Source of the DNA: Spirochaetota bacterium
GTDB taxonomy: Bacteria > Spirochaetota > Spirochaetia > Treponematales > UBA12059
Assembly (NCBI GenBank): GCA_026398615.1
Contig: JAPLSN010000038.1
Location: 1 to 36,295 of the forward strand
DNA: 36,295 nucleotides
Direction: 5' to 3'
The notes under the pieces are model-generated. The model was not told the origin of the DNA. It was given only the letters and a program-made list of their open reading frames with translations, and ran no database searches. The number at the start of each line of letters is the position of its first letter. Positions within the stretch are counted from its first letter, which is position 1. A program made the position numbers and the translations under genes. Of this stretch, positions 1 through 8,637 are shown one piece after another.

Positions 1-39
1 CGCGTCGCGCTCGGCGCTGGTAAAATGAGTGTACGGCAT
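1..39 (-). CDS. N-terminus of a probable IS30-family transposase (cut by window edge)
   Basis: Only the first 13 residues are inside the window, reading MPYTHFTSAERDA from the ATG at 39-37 leftward. The start is well supported by AGGAGG at about 47-52 on the minus strand, six bases upstream. The pattern of Y-x-H followed by ER resembles the N-terminal helix-turn-helix of IS30-type transposases, but 13 residues cannot prove a family. If correct, the right end of the insertion sequence should lie in 60-120. A 13-base palindrome, TGTGGT-A-ACCACA (65-77), sits there, but I could not confirm a terminal inverted repeat because the other end is outside the window. Confidence 0.45.
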   Translation of the reverse strand, partial: MPYTHFTSAERDA

Positions 40-113
40 TGCGGGACCTCCTGATAGTATGTTGTGTGGTAACCACATCCTACCAGAAACCGCGATGCCG
101 TTTCTCTGGTTTT

Positions 114-311
114 CTATTCGCACTTCAGAATTGATTCCGCCAATGTTTCGAAATGAGCATCCAGAGTCATGACTGCAGAGCCCCGACCCTGTGAGACGCA
201 CGCGATCAAGCAGTCTGAGAGCCCGACGGCAAGGACTTCCCCCTGGCTTCTGTGAACCATTGCACCGGCGCCTACGCTCAATACCGAAGGACAATTCGAT
301 AAAAAAGGCAT
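114..311 (-). pseudogene. C-terminal remnant of a PIN-domain (VapC-like) protein
   Basis: The 65-residue minus-strand frame contains a stretch of the form DCLIACVSQGRGSAVMTLD followed by AHFETLA. This matches the C-terminal half of PIN-domain ribonucleases, where the D-x-x-IA helix and a T-x-D-x-x-F motif carry catalytic acidic residues. A complete PIN protein is about 130 residues. The N-terminal half with the first conserved aspartate is not present in any frame between 312 and 590, and no antitoxin partner is visible. I read it as a broken toxin gene left beside the insertion sequence at the window edge. It could also be an intact short protein of unknown role, but its lack of the first acidic residue argues against activity. 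Confidence 0.45.
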
Positions 312-587
312 CTTTACAGACGGGATGTACTATGTTAAACTTTCCCCGGATTATTCAGCGCGAGCAAGCCTTTCGAGCGATAGTCCAAAAATGGGGCTTG
401 CCACGCGTCTGAATGAAAAGGACGTACCGGGCAACGTGTTCATGCCCATCCATGGCAGAGAGGATGCAGTGAACATCCTCGCCCAAACGAGATCGACTCG
501 ATCGCGAGAATACCTGGGTTCTAAGCGTGCGCGGTGCGCATCGAAAAGCCAAAGAGCTAGAAACGAACGACAAGGAGAGTACGCGCT
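312..587. other. Gene-free leader upstream of the OFA transporter
   Basis: No convincing coding frame is present; the open frames here do not resemble known proteins. A 7-base inverted repeat, GAGGATG (460-466) and CATCCTC (474-480), could form a small hairpin or act as an operator. AAGGAG, eight to nine bases before the ATG at 588, is the ribosome binding site of the transporter. I could not fix a promoter with good spacing. Confidence 0.35.
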
Positions 588-1898
588 ATGAGCAGTACGA
601 ACACAAAGACTGTCAACCGATGGTTGATAGCCATCATGGGTACGGTGCTCCAGATCTGTCTGGGCACCATTTACGCCTGGAGCTTCTTCCAGATCCCGCT
701 CATGAAATACGCCGGTGATTTGAATTGGACCAATCAACAGGTCGCGATGATCCTTTCCCTCGCTCTCTGCTTCCTGGGCCTTTCAGCGGCGGTGGGTGGA
801 ACCCTGCTTCCCAAGACCGGACCGCGCAAGCTTGCCATCGCTGGCGCCATCCTCTTTGCCCTCGGCTGGGTCATCGGTGGCTTTGCCCTGAGCATCAAGA
901 GCCTTCCCCTGCTCTATTTGGGCATGGGAGTCATCGGTGGCATCGGCTTGGGTCTTGGCTACGTGACTCCGGTCGCGACCGCGGCCAAATGGTTCCCGGA
1001 CAAGAAGGGATTCATCACCGGTATGGTCGTCATGGGCTTCGGCCTGGGCGCACTGTTCATGAGCAAGTTCATTGCCCCGAATTACCAGGCCATGTTCACC
1101 TCCGGTGACGTGACCAACTGGCCGACCGTCTTCTTCTGCATCGCCGGTACCCTCGGCGTTCCCGCCTTGATCGCCGCCTTGATCCTGCAGAACCCCCCGG
1201 CTGGCTACGTCCCCGCGGGCTGGACTCCCCCCGCCGCCGAAGCCAAGGCAAATGCAGCCCCCGACCTCAAGCTCAAGGAATGCGTCTTCACCACGCGCTT
1301 CTGGTTCGTCTGGGTCGCCTTCTTCTGCAATATCACCGCGGGCCTCATGTTCATCGGCTTCCAGTCCCCGATGCTCCAGAACCTTCTCAAATTGAGCGAT
1401 CCCTCCATGCTTCCCGCCGCGCTCGCCGCGGCCGGAGCCACCCTGATCGCCGTCAGCTCGCTCTTCAACGGCATCGGCCGCTTCTTCTGGGGCGGGCTTT
1501 CCGACAAGATCGGTCGGGCCAACACCTACCGCATCATCCTGGGTAGCCAGATCCTGATCTTCATCGCCCTCATCTTCGTCCAGAGCCCGATCCTCTTCGC
1601 CATCCTGGTTTGCTACATCCTCCTGTGCTACGGCGGCGGATTTGGCACGGCCCCCTCCTACGTGCTCACCGTCTTCGGCAACAAGATCATGGGCGTCGTC
1701 TACGGCTGCCTCCTGACCGCCTGGTCGGCCGCCGGCCTCGTCGGCCCGCAGGTCGCCGCCATCATCAAGGACAGCAATAAGGACCCAACCCGGGCCGCGA
1801 CGATCACCTACATCGTCGGCGCCGTCTTCCTGAGCGTCGGCTTCCTGTTCGCGCTCCTCCTGAGCAACAAGGCCTTCGAGCAAAAAAAGAAGGCGTAA
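588..1898 (+). CDS. OFA-family major facilitator transporter (oxalate/formate antiporter-like)
   Basis: This 436-residue membrane protein has about 12 hydrophobic segments. Its opening (RWLIAIMGTVLQICLGTIYA, then WSFF) is typical of the OFA subfamily, which includes the oxalate:formate antiporter OxlT and many carboxylate carriers. A central cytoplasmic loop around residues 205-225 is rich in P, A and K. The start has an AGGAG site upstream. The gene ends in a strong intrinsic terminator, so it is a single transcription unit. Its place directly before a Mo-cofactor gene and a formate dehydrogenase suggests formate or another small carboxylate as substrate, but OFA proteins vary in substrate and the assignment is inferred. 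Codons end mostly in C, unlike the formate dehydrogenase genes that follow. Confidence 0.8.
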   Translation: MSSTNTKTVNRWLIAIMGTVLQICLGTIYAWSFFQIPLMKYAGDLNWTNQQVAMILSLALCFLGLSAAVGGTLLPKTGPRKLAIAGAILFALGWVIGGFALSIKSLPLLYLGMGVIGGIGLGLGYVTPVATAAKWFPDKKGFITGMVVMGFGLGALFMSKFIAPNYQAMFTSGDVTNWPTVFFCIAGTLGVPALIAALILQNPPAGYVPAGWTPPAAEAKANAAPDLKLKECVFTTRFWFVWVAFFCNITAGLMFIGFQSPMLQNLLKLSDPSMLPAALAAAGATLIAVSSLFNGIGRFFWGGLSDKIGRANTYRIILGSQILIFIALIFVQSPILFAILVCYILLCYGGGFGTAPSYVLTVFGNKIMGVVYGCLLTAWSAAGLVGPQVAAIIKDSNKDPTRAATITYIVGAVFLSVGFLFALLLSNKAFEQKKKA

Positions 1899-1916
1899 AC
1901 CTTCTTCGGGAACAGC

Positions 1917-1948
1917 GGGGACATCGCAGGTGCGGTGTCCCCCTTTTT
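1917..1948 (+). terminator. Intrinsic terminator after the OFA transporter gene
   Basis: GGGGACATCGC (1917-1927) pairs with GCGGTGTCCCC (1932-1942) as an 11-base-pair stem including one G-U, with the loop AGGT. It is followed by CTTTTTG and then CTTTT. It separates the transporter from the Mo-cofactor gene that starts at 1969. Confidence 0.8.
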
Positions 1949-1968
1949 GCTTTTCAGGGAGAAGATTC

Positions 1969-3114
1969 GTGCCCGTACCGATCGTCGCCAGATCACGGCC
2001 TGAAATCTTGCTTGTCGGCGCTGCCGACAGGAATGTCGGCAAGACCGAATTCGTCTGCCGGGTAATAGCGCGCCACGCTTCCACGATGCCGATCATCGGC
2101 GTGAAGATAACCGTGATACCCGACGGCAACAAAATCGGGGAACGAATCCGTCACCTTGAAGGTGATGGCGGCGGCGTCTGTACGGAGATGGACAGGAATT
2201 TTCTCGTCATCGAAGAGTGCGATGCGCAGGGTACGAATGACACCTGCAGGATGCTGGCCTCCGGGGCTTCGAAGGTTTTCCGGCTTCGGGTCATGAAGAA
2301 ACACATGACGGAAGGCTTTGAAGCATTGATGGCCTTGATACCCGGAGGAACAGCCATCATCTGTGAATCCAACTCGGCGCGGGCGCTCGTGGAACCCGGG
2401 GCTTTCCTGGTGATCAAGGACACTCGGGCAGATTCGATGAAGCCCGGGTGCGCCGCGGTGATCGGAATGGCGGACCATATCCTCGTGTTTGACGGCACTG
2501 GTTGGGATTTTCAGCCGGACAGGCTTGGTTTCGTGGATGGACGCTGGTTCATAAGGCAGAAGGCGACGGCCGTCATCCTGGCAGGTGGCATGAGCACGCG
2601 TCTGGGCACCGACAAGAGCTTGCTTGCGTACCGTGACGGGACTATGATCGGGCACATTGCCATGCAGCTGAAACCCATGTTCGACGAGCTTGTCATAAGC
2701 TCCGCCGACTCGGGAAAGTACGGTTTCTTGGATCTCCCCGTTGTAGCAGATATTCATCCGGGGCAGGGGCCTTTGATGGGCATCGCCTCGGCTCTCGCGC
2801 GTTCCCGAAACGAACTCTGCTTCGTGATGGGTTGCGATATACCCGTAGTGAACTTCAACTATGTGCACCGGATGCTGAGCATGGCGGAAGGTTTCGATAT
2901 TGTCATGCCGAGAAGCCTCGATGGGAAATTCGAGCCGCTTTTCGCGGTGTATCGGCGAAGCGTGGTCGAACCGGCTCTGGAAATACTGGCCGCCGGGGGG
3001 CGGAGGATCGTGGAGCTGTTTTCGCGGGCGCGCGTGAATTTCATGGAATTCGATTCCGGTACCTGGTACAAGAACATCAATTCCCCCGAGGACTACAGTG
3101 CCATTACATCGTGA
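1969..3114 (+). CDS. MobB-like / MobA fusion, molybdopterin-guanine dinucleotide biosynthesis
   Basis: This 381-residue protein has two halves. Residues about 12-180 form a P-loop domain with GAADRNVGKT (17-26), as in MobB-type GTP-binding proteins. From about residue 200 the sequence AVILAGGMSTRLGTDKS is the signature of the MobA nucleotidyltransferase, followed by GPLMGI and the metal-binding GCDIP. MobA joins GMP to molybdopterin to make the (bis-)MGD cofactor used by formate dehydrogenase. The start is taken as GTG at 1969 because an AGGGAG site lies just before it; an upstream in-frame start would lie inside the terminator hairpin. The gene is followed by the NuoEF and formate dehydrogenase genes, which fits a role in making their cofactor. 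The N-terminal domain is only MobB-like and could have diverged in function. Confidence 0.75.
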   Translation: MPVPIVARSRPEILLVGAADRNVGKTEFVCRVIARHASTMPIIGVKITVIPDGNKIGERIRHLEGDGGGVCTEMDRNFLVIEECDAQGTNDTCRMLASGASKVFRLRVMKKHMTEGFEALMALIPGGTAIICESNSARALVEPGAFLVIKDTRADSMKPGCAAVIGMADHILVFDGTGWDFQPDRLGFVDGRWFIRQKATAVILAGGMSTRLGTDKSLLAYRDGTMIGHIAMQLKPMFDELVISSADSGKYGFLDLPVVADIHPGQGPLMGIASALARSRNELCFVMGCDIPVVNFNYVHRMLSMAEGFDIVMPRSLDGKFEPLFAVYRRSVVEPALEILAAGGRRIVELFSRARVNFMEFDSGTWYKNINSPEDYSAITS

Positions 3115-3240
3115 TCGCTTTTCGAGCTCGACAATCTGCCATGGCGATCGGGATTTTTCTCGACTTCTTCGGGAAACGCCGGCTTGTCGGATAGAACCGA
3201 TCGTCCAGATCGGCAATTCGGGGAAAGAAATGGAAAAAGG

Positions 3241-3268
3241 TTGAAATAGCGCATTTTTCTGATATACT
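3241..3268 (+). promoter_or_regulatory. Candidate sigma-70 promoter for the NuoEF-fdhA operon
   Basis: TTGAAA (3241-3246) and TATACT (3263-3268) are separated by 16 bases, about 45 bases before the ATG at 3315. The ribosome binding site is GGAAGGGG at about 3301-3308. Confidence 0.6.
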
Positions 3269-3314
3269 CGCCTCTGGTCGAGTTCATAGTACCTTTACAA
3301 GGAAGGGGTTTTCA

Positions 3315-5021
3315 ATGATTTCCTCACAGATTTCGACGAGGATTAGGGAACTTGCCAAAAGATATCCCCAGAAAGAATCGGTTCTTCTTCCCGCATTGAT
3401 GCTTGCCCAGAAGGAAAACAAGAATGTCCTTTCAAAGCAAGACATCGGAAATGTGGCGGATATCATCGGGGTAACCCACTCAAAAGCCTATGGCGTCGCC
3501 ACGTTCTACACGATGTACAATGTGAAGGATATGACCGGCACGTACCATATCCAGGTCGACACCAACATTCCGGCGACCTTGATGGGCGCAAAAAAAATAT
3601 TGGCGCACCTGGAGAGAAAGCTCGGCATCAAGGCAGGCCAGACGACTCCCGACGGTCTGTTTACGCTCTCGGAAGTCGAGTGTCTGGCTTCGTGCGGTAC
3701 ATGTCCGGTCATTCAGGTCAACGATGTCTATTACGAGAATCTGACCATCGAGAAAACGGATGCGCTGATCGACTCACTCAGGAAAGGCGTCATGCCCGAC
3801 AGGAAAACCGAGTACTTCTGGGGAACCACGTGCAATGTCCTCCTGAAAAACCGGGGACTGGAAAATTCGACGTCGATCGGAGTCTACAGGAAAAACGGCG
3901 GATACAAGGCTCTCGAAAAAGCGAGGACCATGAGTCCGGAGCAGATAGCCCTTGCCGTCAAGGATTCCGGAATCAAGGGAAGGGGCGGCGCGGGCTTCCC
4001 GGCCGGTCTGAAATGGAGCTTCCTGCCCAAAAACCACGGGAAACCGGTCTATCTGATCTGCAATGCAGACGAGGGAGAGCCGGGAACGTACAAAGACAGG
4101 CAGATAATGGAATACGATCCCCATCTGCTGATAGAAGGAATCGCCATTTCCGCGTCTGCCCTCGGCTGTAAACTGGCGTTTATCTACATCAGGGGCGAGT
4201 TTGATTGGATAGCGGACATCCTTGATAAGGCTATCGACGAGGCCAAGGCCGGTGGACAGCTGAAAGACATGGACATAATCGTTCATAGGGGCGCGGGGGC
4301 CTATGTGTGCGGAGAAGAGACCGCCCTGATCGAATCGATCGAGGGGAAACGGGGGCAGCCCAGAATCAAGCCGCCTTTTCCGGCGGTCCAGGGACTGTAC
4401 GGATGCCCGACGATCGTGAACAACGTCGAGACCCTTGCGAGCGTTCCGTTCATCATCGAAAAAGGCGCCGATGAATTCCGGAAAATCGATTTCAAGATTT
4501 TCGGCATCAGCGGGAACGTGAACAAGCCGGGATGCTATGAATACCCGATCGGCACCTCGTTCAAGGATCTCATTGCCGCTGCCGGCGGCGTAAAGGGGAA
4601 ACTCAAGGCCGCCATCGTGGGTGGCCTGTCCGTCGCGATCCTCAAGGCGGACGAGCTCGAAGATCTTGTGATGGACTATGAATCCTGCGCCAGGAAGGGA
4701 ACCGCGCTCGGCTCCGGCGGCATCATCGTCATCAACGACGAATGGTCGATACCCGAACTTGCCCTGCGGTCTATGGAATTCTACGCGCATGAATCGTGCG
4801 GGAAATGCACTCCCTGCAAGGAAGGCTCGAGAATAACGGTGAAGATCCTTGAAAAAATACTGAAAGGGCAGGGTACATCCGCGGACCTCGCGAACGTCGA
4901 ACGGCTCGTGGGAACGATAAAAGGGCTTACCTTGTGCCCGGTCGGCGAGGCATTTTCCACACCGATAAGGGCGATGGTCGAGAAATTCAGGCCTGAGTTT
5001 GAAAAGTTGCTTACGAACTGA
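3315..5021 (+). CDS. NuoE-NuoF fusion, NADH-binding diaphorase subunit of formate dehydrogenase
   Basis: This 568-residue protein fuses a NuoE-like domain (about 1-150) to a NuoF-like domain (about 165-568). The NuoF part has the glycine-rich NADH/FMN motif GRGGAGFP from residue 222, and CGKCTPC (Cys495, 498, 501) with Cys541 to bind a 4Fe-4S cluster. In this role it would pass electrons between formate dehydrogenase and NAD(P). The NuoE part is odd. The usual C-x4-C pair that starts the 2Fe-2S site is replaced by Asp82 and Ala87, while the second pair, Cys123 and Cys127, remains. The NuoE cluster is therefore probably missing or altered. The gene lies directly upstream of fdhA with about 90 bases between them, so the two are likely subunits of one soluble complex. 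Confidence 0.85.
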   Translation: MISSQISTRIRELAKRYPQKESVLLPALMLAQKENKNVLSKQDIGNVADIIGVTHSKAYGVATFYTMYNVKDMTGTYHIQVDTNIPATLMGAKKILAHLERKLGIKAGQTTPDGLFTLSEVECLASCGTCPVIQVNDVYYENLTIEKTDALIDSLRKGVMPDRKTEYFWGTTCNVLLKNRGLENSTSIGVYRKNGGYKALEKARTMSPEQIALAVKDSGIKGRGGAGFPAGLKWSFLPKNHGKPVYLICNADEGEPGTYKDRQIMEYDPHLLIEGIAISASALGCKLAFIYIRGEFDWIADILDKAIDEAKAGGQLKDMDIIVHRGAGAYVCGEETALIESIEGKRGQPRIKPPFPAVQGLYGCPTIVNNVETLASVPFIIEKGADEFRKIDFKIFGISGNVNKPGCYEYPIGTSFKDLIAAAGGVKGKLKAAIVGGLSVAILKADELEDLVMDYESCARKGTALGSGGIIVINDEWSIPELALRSMEFYAHESCGKCTPCKEGSRITVKILEKILKGQGTSADLANVERLVGTIKGLTLCPVGEAFSTPIRAMVEKFRPEFEKLLTN

Positions 5022-5114
5022 AAAACAGCAACGAGCCTCCGGCCTCGGGGGACATGATCCGTTATCGGATTGCGGGAATGGTCAGTCACGGTATGTGGGT
5101 GAAGGAGGTTTTTG

Positions 5115-7799
5115 ATGCAGATCTCTATGAACGGAACATCGATCGGGGCCAAGCCGGGCCAGACGATTTTCCAGGCTGCAAGGGATAACGGAATATTCAT
5201 TCCGACTCTCTGCTATCATGACAAAGTAGGCGCAGCCGGCAAGTGCCGTGTCTGTGTCGTCGAAATAGAGGGAATGAACGGTCTTCAGACATCCTGCTCC
5301 GTCGAAGTGAGGGAGGGAATGAGGATCCAGACCAGGACGGAAAAGGTCATCAATGCCCAGAAGCTGGTCGTCGATCTCCTTCTGTCCACGGGGACGCATG
5401 ACTGTATCGCCTGCGATCAGAACGGGAAATGCGAGCTGCAGAACGCCGCCTACTATCTCGGGCTGGAGCGGGGATCCCTGAACTACGGTGTTCCTGAAAA
5501 GGACATGGACGAGAGTTCCGAGTTTGTCTTTGTCGACAGGAACAAGTGCATTTCCTGCGGCAGGTGCGTGGCTGCCTGCAACGGCACCGTCGTGAACGAG
5601 GTCCTCGATTTCAAGTACAGGGGCAACAAGGTGGATATCGCCTTTGACGACGACCTGCCCATGGGTAAATCCTCCTGCGTCCAGTGCGGCGAATGCTCCC
5701 AGATCTGTCCTGTCGGCGCCATCACCGACAGGAATTCACGGGGCAAGGCACGGCATTGGGAAGTCGAGAAAGTCTACTCGGTCTGTCCGTATTGCGGCGT
5801 CGGTTGCAAGCTCGAGCTGCATGTCGACAGGAAAGCGAACAAGATCATCAGGGTGAATGGCGTGGAAGGCGCCCCGACAAACGACGGAATGCTCTGCGTG
5901 AAAGGCAGGTATGGCTATGATTTCGTCGGACACGAGGAGAGGCTCAGGAATCCGCTCATCAAGAATCCGGACGGTACCTTCAGGGACGCCTCGTGGGACG
6001 AGGCTATCGACCTCGTTTCGAGAAAGTTCTTCGAGATCAAGTCGAAACATGGTGCGGATTCCATCATGGGCATGTGTTCCGCGAAAGCGACCAACGAAGA
6101 GAACTATACGTTCCAGAAATTGTTCAGGCAGGTGATAGGCACAAATAACATTGACCATTGCGCACGTCTTTGACACAGTTCGACAGTGGCCGGTCTGGCT
6201 GCTTCCTTCGGTTCCGGTGCAATGACCAATGATATCGCGGGCCTGGACAAGAGCGATGTGGCTTTGATCATAGGTTCTGACACATCCGAGGCTCATCCCG
6301 TGATAGCCGCTCGATTGAAAAAAGCGGCGAGAAAAGGCAAGCTCAAGATAATCGTGATCGATCCCAAAGAGATCAGAATGGCCGACTATGCGGAAATTTA
6401 CACTTGTCAGAGGCCGGGAACCGATGTCGCCGTGCTCAATGGCATGATGCATCTCATCATAAAAAACGGGTGGGAAGACAAGAAGTTCATTGAAGAGCGA
6501 TGTGAAGGCTATGAGGCCCTCAAGGAAGAGGTCGACAAGTTCACGCCCGAGTACGTCGAGCGGATTTCGGGCATTCCGGCGGCGACTCTCGAAAAGATCG
6601 CCGAACTTTTCGGCAAGGCCGAGACCGCGGCACTCTACTATGCGATGGGCATTACGCAGCACACGACCGGTATCGACAACGTCAAGTCCACCGCGAATCT
6701 CCAGATGCTCTGCGGCAACATGGGCAAGGTGGGCGGCGGCGTCAATCCGCTCAGAGGCCAGTCAAATGTCCAGGGTGCCTGTGATATGGGCGGACTTCCC
6801 AATGTGTTCACCGCGTATCAGAAAGTGGGAGATGCCCCCGTCCAGGAAAAGTTCGAGAGATTCTGGGGAGTCAGCTTGAGCGACAAACCCGGTATCCCGA
6901 TGACCGTCGCCTTTGACAAGGCATATGATGGCGAAATGAAGGCGTTCTACATCATGGGTGAAAACCCGATGATCTCGGACCCTGACCTTCACCACGCTGA
7001 AGCGGCACTGAAAAAACTGGAATTCCTGGTCGTGGAGGATATTTTCCTTACTGAAACGGCCAAGCTGGCGGATGTCGTCCTACCGGCATCGACCTACGCC
7101 GAAAAGTCGGGTACGTTCACGAATACCGAGAGAAGGGTCCAGCTCCTCTTCGAGGCCGTGAAAGCCCCGGGCGAGGCGAAGCACGACTGGCAAATCCACC
7201 AGATGCTGGCGAATAAAATGGGACAGAACTGGAATTTCGGCAACGCGCGGGAAATTTTCGAGGAGATCAGGAAGTGCACCCCCTCGTACGCGGGCATGAC
7301 CTATGAACGGCTTGGTTTCAACGGTCTTCAATGGCCTTGCCCGACCGAAGAGCATCCGGGAACGCCCGTTCTCCATATCGGCAAATTCACGAGAGGGCTC
7401 GGTTTGATGACAGCCATTCCCTTCAAGGCTCCCGCTGAAATGCCGGATGCAGACTACCCGCTGTATCTTACGACCGGCAGGATCCTGCAGCAGTTCCACA
7501 CGGGAACGATGTCCAGGAAGTCCCCGGGCTTGAATAACCTGGCGGGTCCCCATGCGATGATTTCCGTTCAGGATGCCGAGGCGATCGGGGTAAAGAACAG
7601 CGAGAAAGTGAAAGTTACGACAAGAAGAGGTTCTATCGTAACCACGGCGTTCATAACAAAAAGATGCCCGAAAGGCACGGTGTACGTTCCTTTCCATTTC
7701 GCCGAAGCGCCCGCCAATGCGCTGACGATCAATGCGCTGGATCCCGTGGCCAAGATTCCTGAATACAAGGTATGTGCCTGCAAGATTGAAAAGGTCTGA
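5115..7799 (+). CDS. fdhA: Selenocysteine-containing formate dehydrogenase, catalytic subunit (TGA at 6171 read as Sec)
   Basis: The 894-residue protein oxidises formate to CO2, or reduces CO2, at a Mo/W bis-MGD centre. In order it has an N-terminal 2Fe-2S domain with the Cys cluster near residues 33-50; a NuoG-type H-x3-C-x2-C-x5-C site (THDCIACDQNGKC); two ferredoxin motifs, CISCGRC and CVQCGEC; the CPYCGVGC 4Fe-4S site of the molybdopterin oxidoreductase fold; and then the catalytic region. The frame is interrupted only by TGA at 6171-6173. This falls exactly where Sec or Cys ligates the metal, giving DHCARL-U-HSSTVAGL with Sec353, and the His after it is conserved. ATG at 5115 follows GGAGG at 5104-5108; a TTG at 5112 is in frame but less likely. 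There is no Tat signal, so the enzyme should be cytoplasmic. Confidence 0.93.
6171..6203 (+). promoter_or_regulatory. UGA selenocysteine codon with bacterial SECIS hairpin in fdhA
   Basis: After the UGA (6171-6173), AGTGGCC (6185-6191) can pair with GGCTGCT (6197-6203), seven base pairs including two G-U, closing the loop GGTCT (6192-6196). In E. coli fdhF the same GGUCU loop begins 18 bases after the UGA, and here the spacing is also 18. SelB binds this loop to recode the UGA. Confidence 0.88.
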
Positions 7800-7809
7800 C
7801 AATTCCTTG

Positions 7810-7886
7810 AAAGTGGGGCGTCCGCTTGACTCATGTCGATACCGGGTATGCCGGTATCGACATGGGCAAGGGACGCCTTTCACTTT
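7810..7886. repeat. Long interrupted hairpin between fdhA and the rubrerythrin-like gene
   Basis: The core is a perfect 14-base-pair stem, 7832-7845 with 7851-7864, around the loop GTATG. Outward pairing continues with CTTG (7825-7828) to CAAG (7867-7870), GGCGTCC (7817-7823) to GGACGCC (7871-7877) and AAAGTG (7810-7815) to CACTTT (7881-7886). The sum is about 31 pairs with small bulges. It starts 11 bases after the fdhA stop and is followed by TATC, so it may end or stabilise the fdh transcript. Confidence 0.7.
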
Positions 7887-7904
7887 TATCAACCCTTTCG
7901 GGAA

Positions 7905-7930
7905 AAATTACAGCCCGTGGAACGGGCTGT
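7905..7930 (-). terminator. Intrinsic terminator of the rubrerythrin-like gene
   Basis: Read on the minus strand, ACAGCCCGT (7930-7922) and ACGGGCTGT (7918-7910) form a nine-base-pair stem with a three-base loop, followed by AATTTTT. It lies 55 bases after the stop codon of the minus-strand gene. Confidence 0.75.
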
Positions 7931-7984
7931 CGCGGTCAAGGGTGGTGTGAAACGAAGCGGGGCGAATCGAAATATGCCTTTCGG

Positions 7985-8446
7985 TCAGCCCCCGGCGGTC
8001 TGGGCAAACGCGGTGTCATTATAGATCGCTTCGAGCTTGACCTTATGCCCTTGTTCCATCCTGGCGAGTTGATTGAAGATTTCACTTTGTTGGGCATCTT
8101 CGCATGCTCGCGCAAAAGCGATATACACATTCATCGCGGCTTCTTCTTTTTTCATCGCAAGGGCAATCCCCTCGACGAAGCTCATTTCGGTAGAAAGCCT
8201 GGGAAGCTCAACTGACTCGGAAATCCTGTAATCTTTCACGTCATTGAATCTGATCGTCTTCAATTCATCAAATGCATACGTCTCCAGAAGATCCTTATGA
8301 CCCATTTCCTCTCGCGCCAGTTCATTGAAAATGGCTTTCAAACTGGCATTTTGGGTTTTCTCGGCAGAATCATGGTAAAATTCATATGCTTCGATCTCGT
8401 TTTTTACTGCCGAGAGCAGTGTCTGTTTGTACGTTTCAAAATCCAC
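7985..8446 (-). CDS. Rubrerythrin-like ferritin-family diiron protein
   Basis: The 153-residue protein is a predicted four-helix bundle. E-x6-Y in the first helix (KNEIEAYEFYHDSAE), an E-x2-H pair (REEMGHKDLL), a later E-E pair (MKKEEAAMNVY) and a second E-x2-H (ARMEQGHKVKL) match the paired diiron-binding helices of rubrerythrin/ferritin-like proteins. No C-terminal rubredoxin domain is present. The start is taken as GTG at 8446 because GGGGAGG lies just upstream on the minus strand; the open frame extends 35 codons further but crosses the promoter. Proteins of this family reduce peroxide or sense iron and redox state. It is convergent with fdhA and may protect oxygen-sensitive enzymes, which is an inference. 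Confidence 0.78.
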   Translation of the reverse strand: MDFETYKQTLLSAVKNEIEAYEFYHDSAEKTQNASLKAIFNELAREEMGHKDLLETYAFDELKTIRFNDVKDYRISESVELPRLSTEMSFVEGIALAMKKEEAAMNVYIAFARACEDAQQSEIFNQLARMEQGHKVKLEAIYNDTAFAQTAGG

Positions 8447-8483
8447 CGCAACCTCCCCGAGCAAAAAACGTTGAACTACGACG

Positions 8484-8512
8484 AGCCTATCCAGAGTGAG
8501 CCCTGCTGTCAA
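8484..8512 (-). promoter_or_regulatory. Promoter of the rubrerythrin-like gene
   Basis: On the minus strand, TTGACA (8512-8507) and TAGGCT (8489-8484) are separated by 17 bases. The -10 element is about 37 bases before the GTG start at 8446. Confidence 0.65.
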
Positions 8513-8597
8513 TACAAATTCGTCAAGAAGCCCGGAGGGTCTACATAGCATGTTTCTATATAAAGTAACGCAATGAGTTTTCGCTGAAAGCCCAGAC

Positions 8598-8626
8598 TTG
8601 ACTTATTCAATAGCCTTATCTATATT
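8598..8626 (+). promoter_or_regulatory. Promoter of tRNA-Sec
   Basis: TTGACT (8598-8603) and TATATT (8621-8626) are 17 bases apart. The expected start of transcription is a few bases before the tRNA 5' end at 8638. Confidence 0.75.
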
Positions 8627-8637
8627 TTACGCCTCGT

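Noticed and set aside
783-2132. Long open frame of 449 codons on the minus strand opposite the OFA transporter
   Set aside because: It is low-complexity, rich in D, E, G and R, with no known motif, and mirrors a GC-rich gene on the other strand.
5115-7799. Reading the formate dehydrogenase as a frameshifted pseudogene or two genes
   Set aside because: Both halves are in the same frame and only a TGA at the known Sec position separates them, with a SECIS hairpin and full Sec machinery nearby.
8447-8551. The 35-codon N-terminal extension of the rubrerythrin-like protein
   Set aside because: It overlaps a good promoter and the GTG at 8446 has a strong ribosome site.
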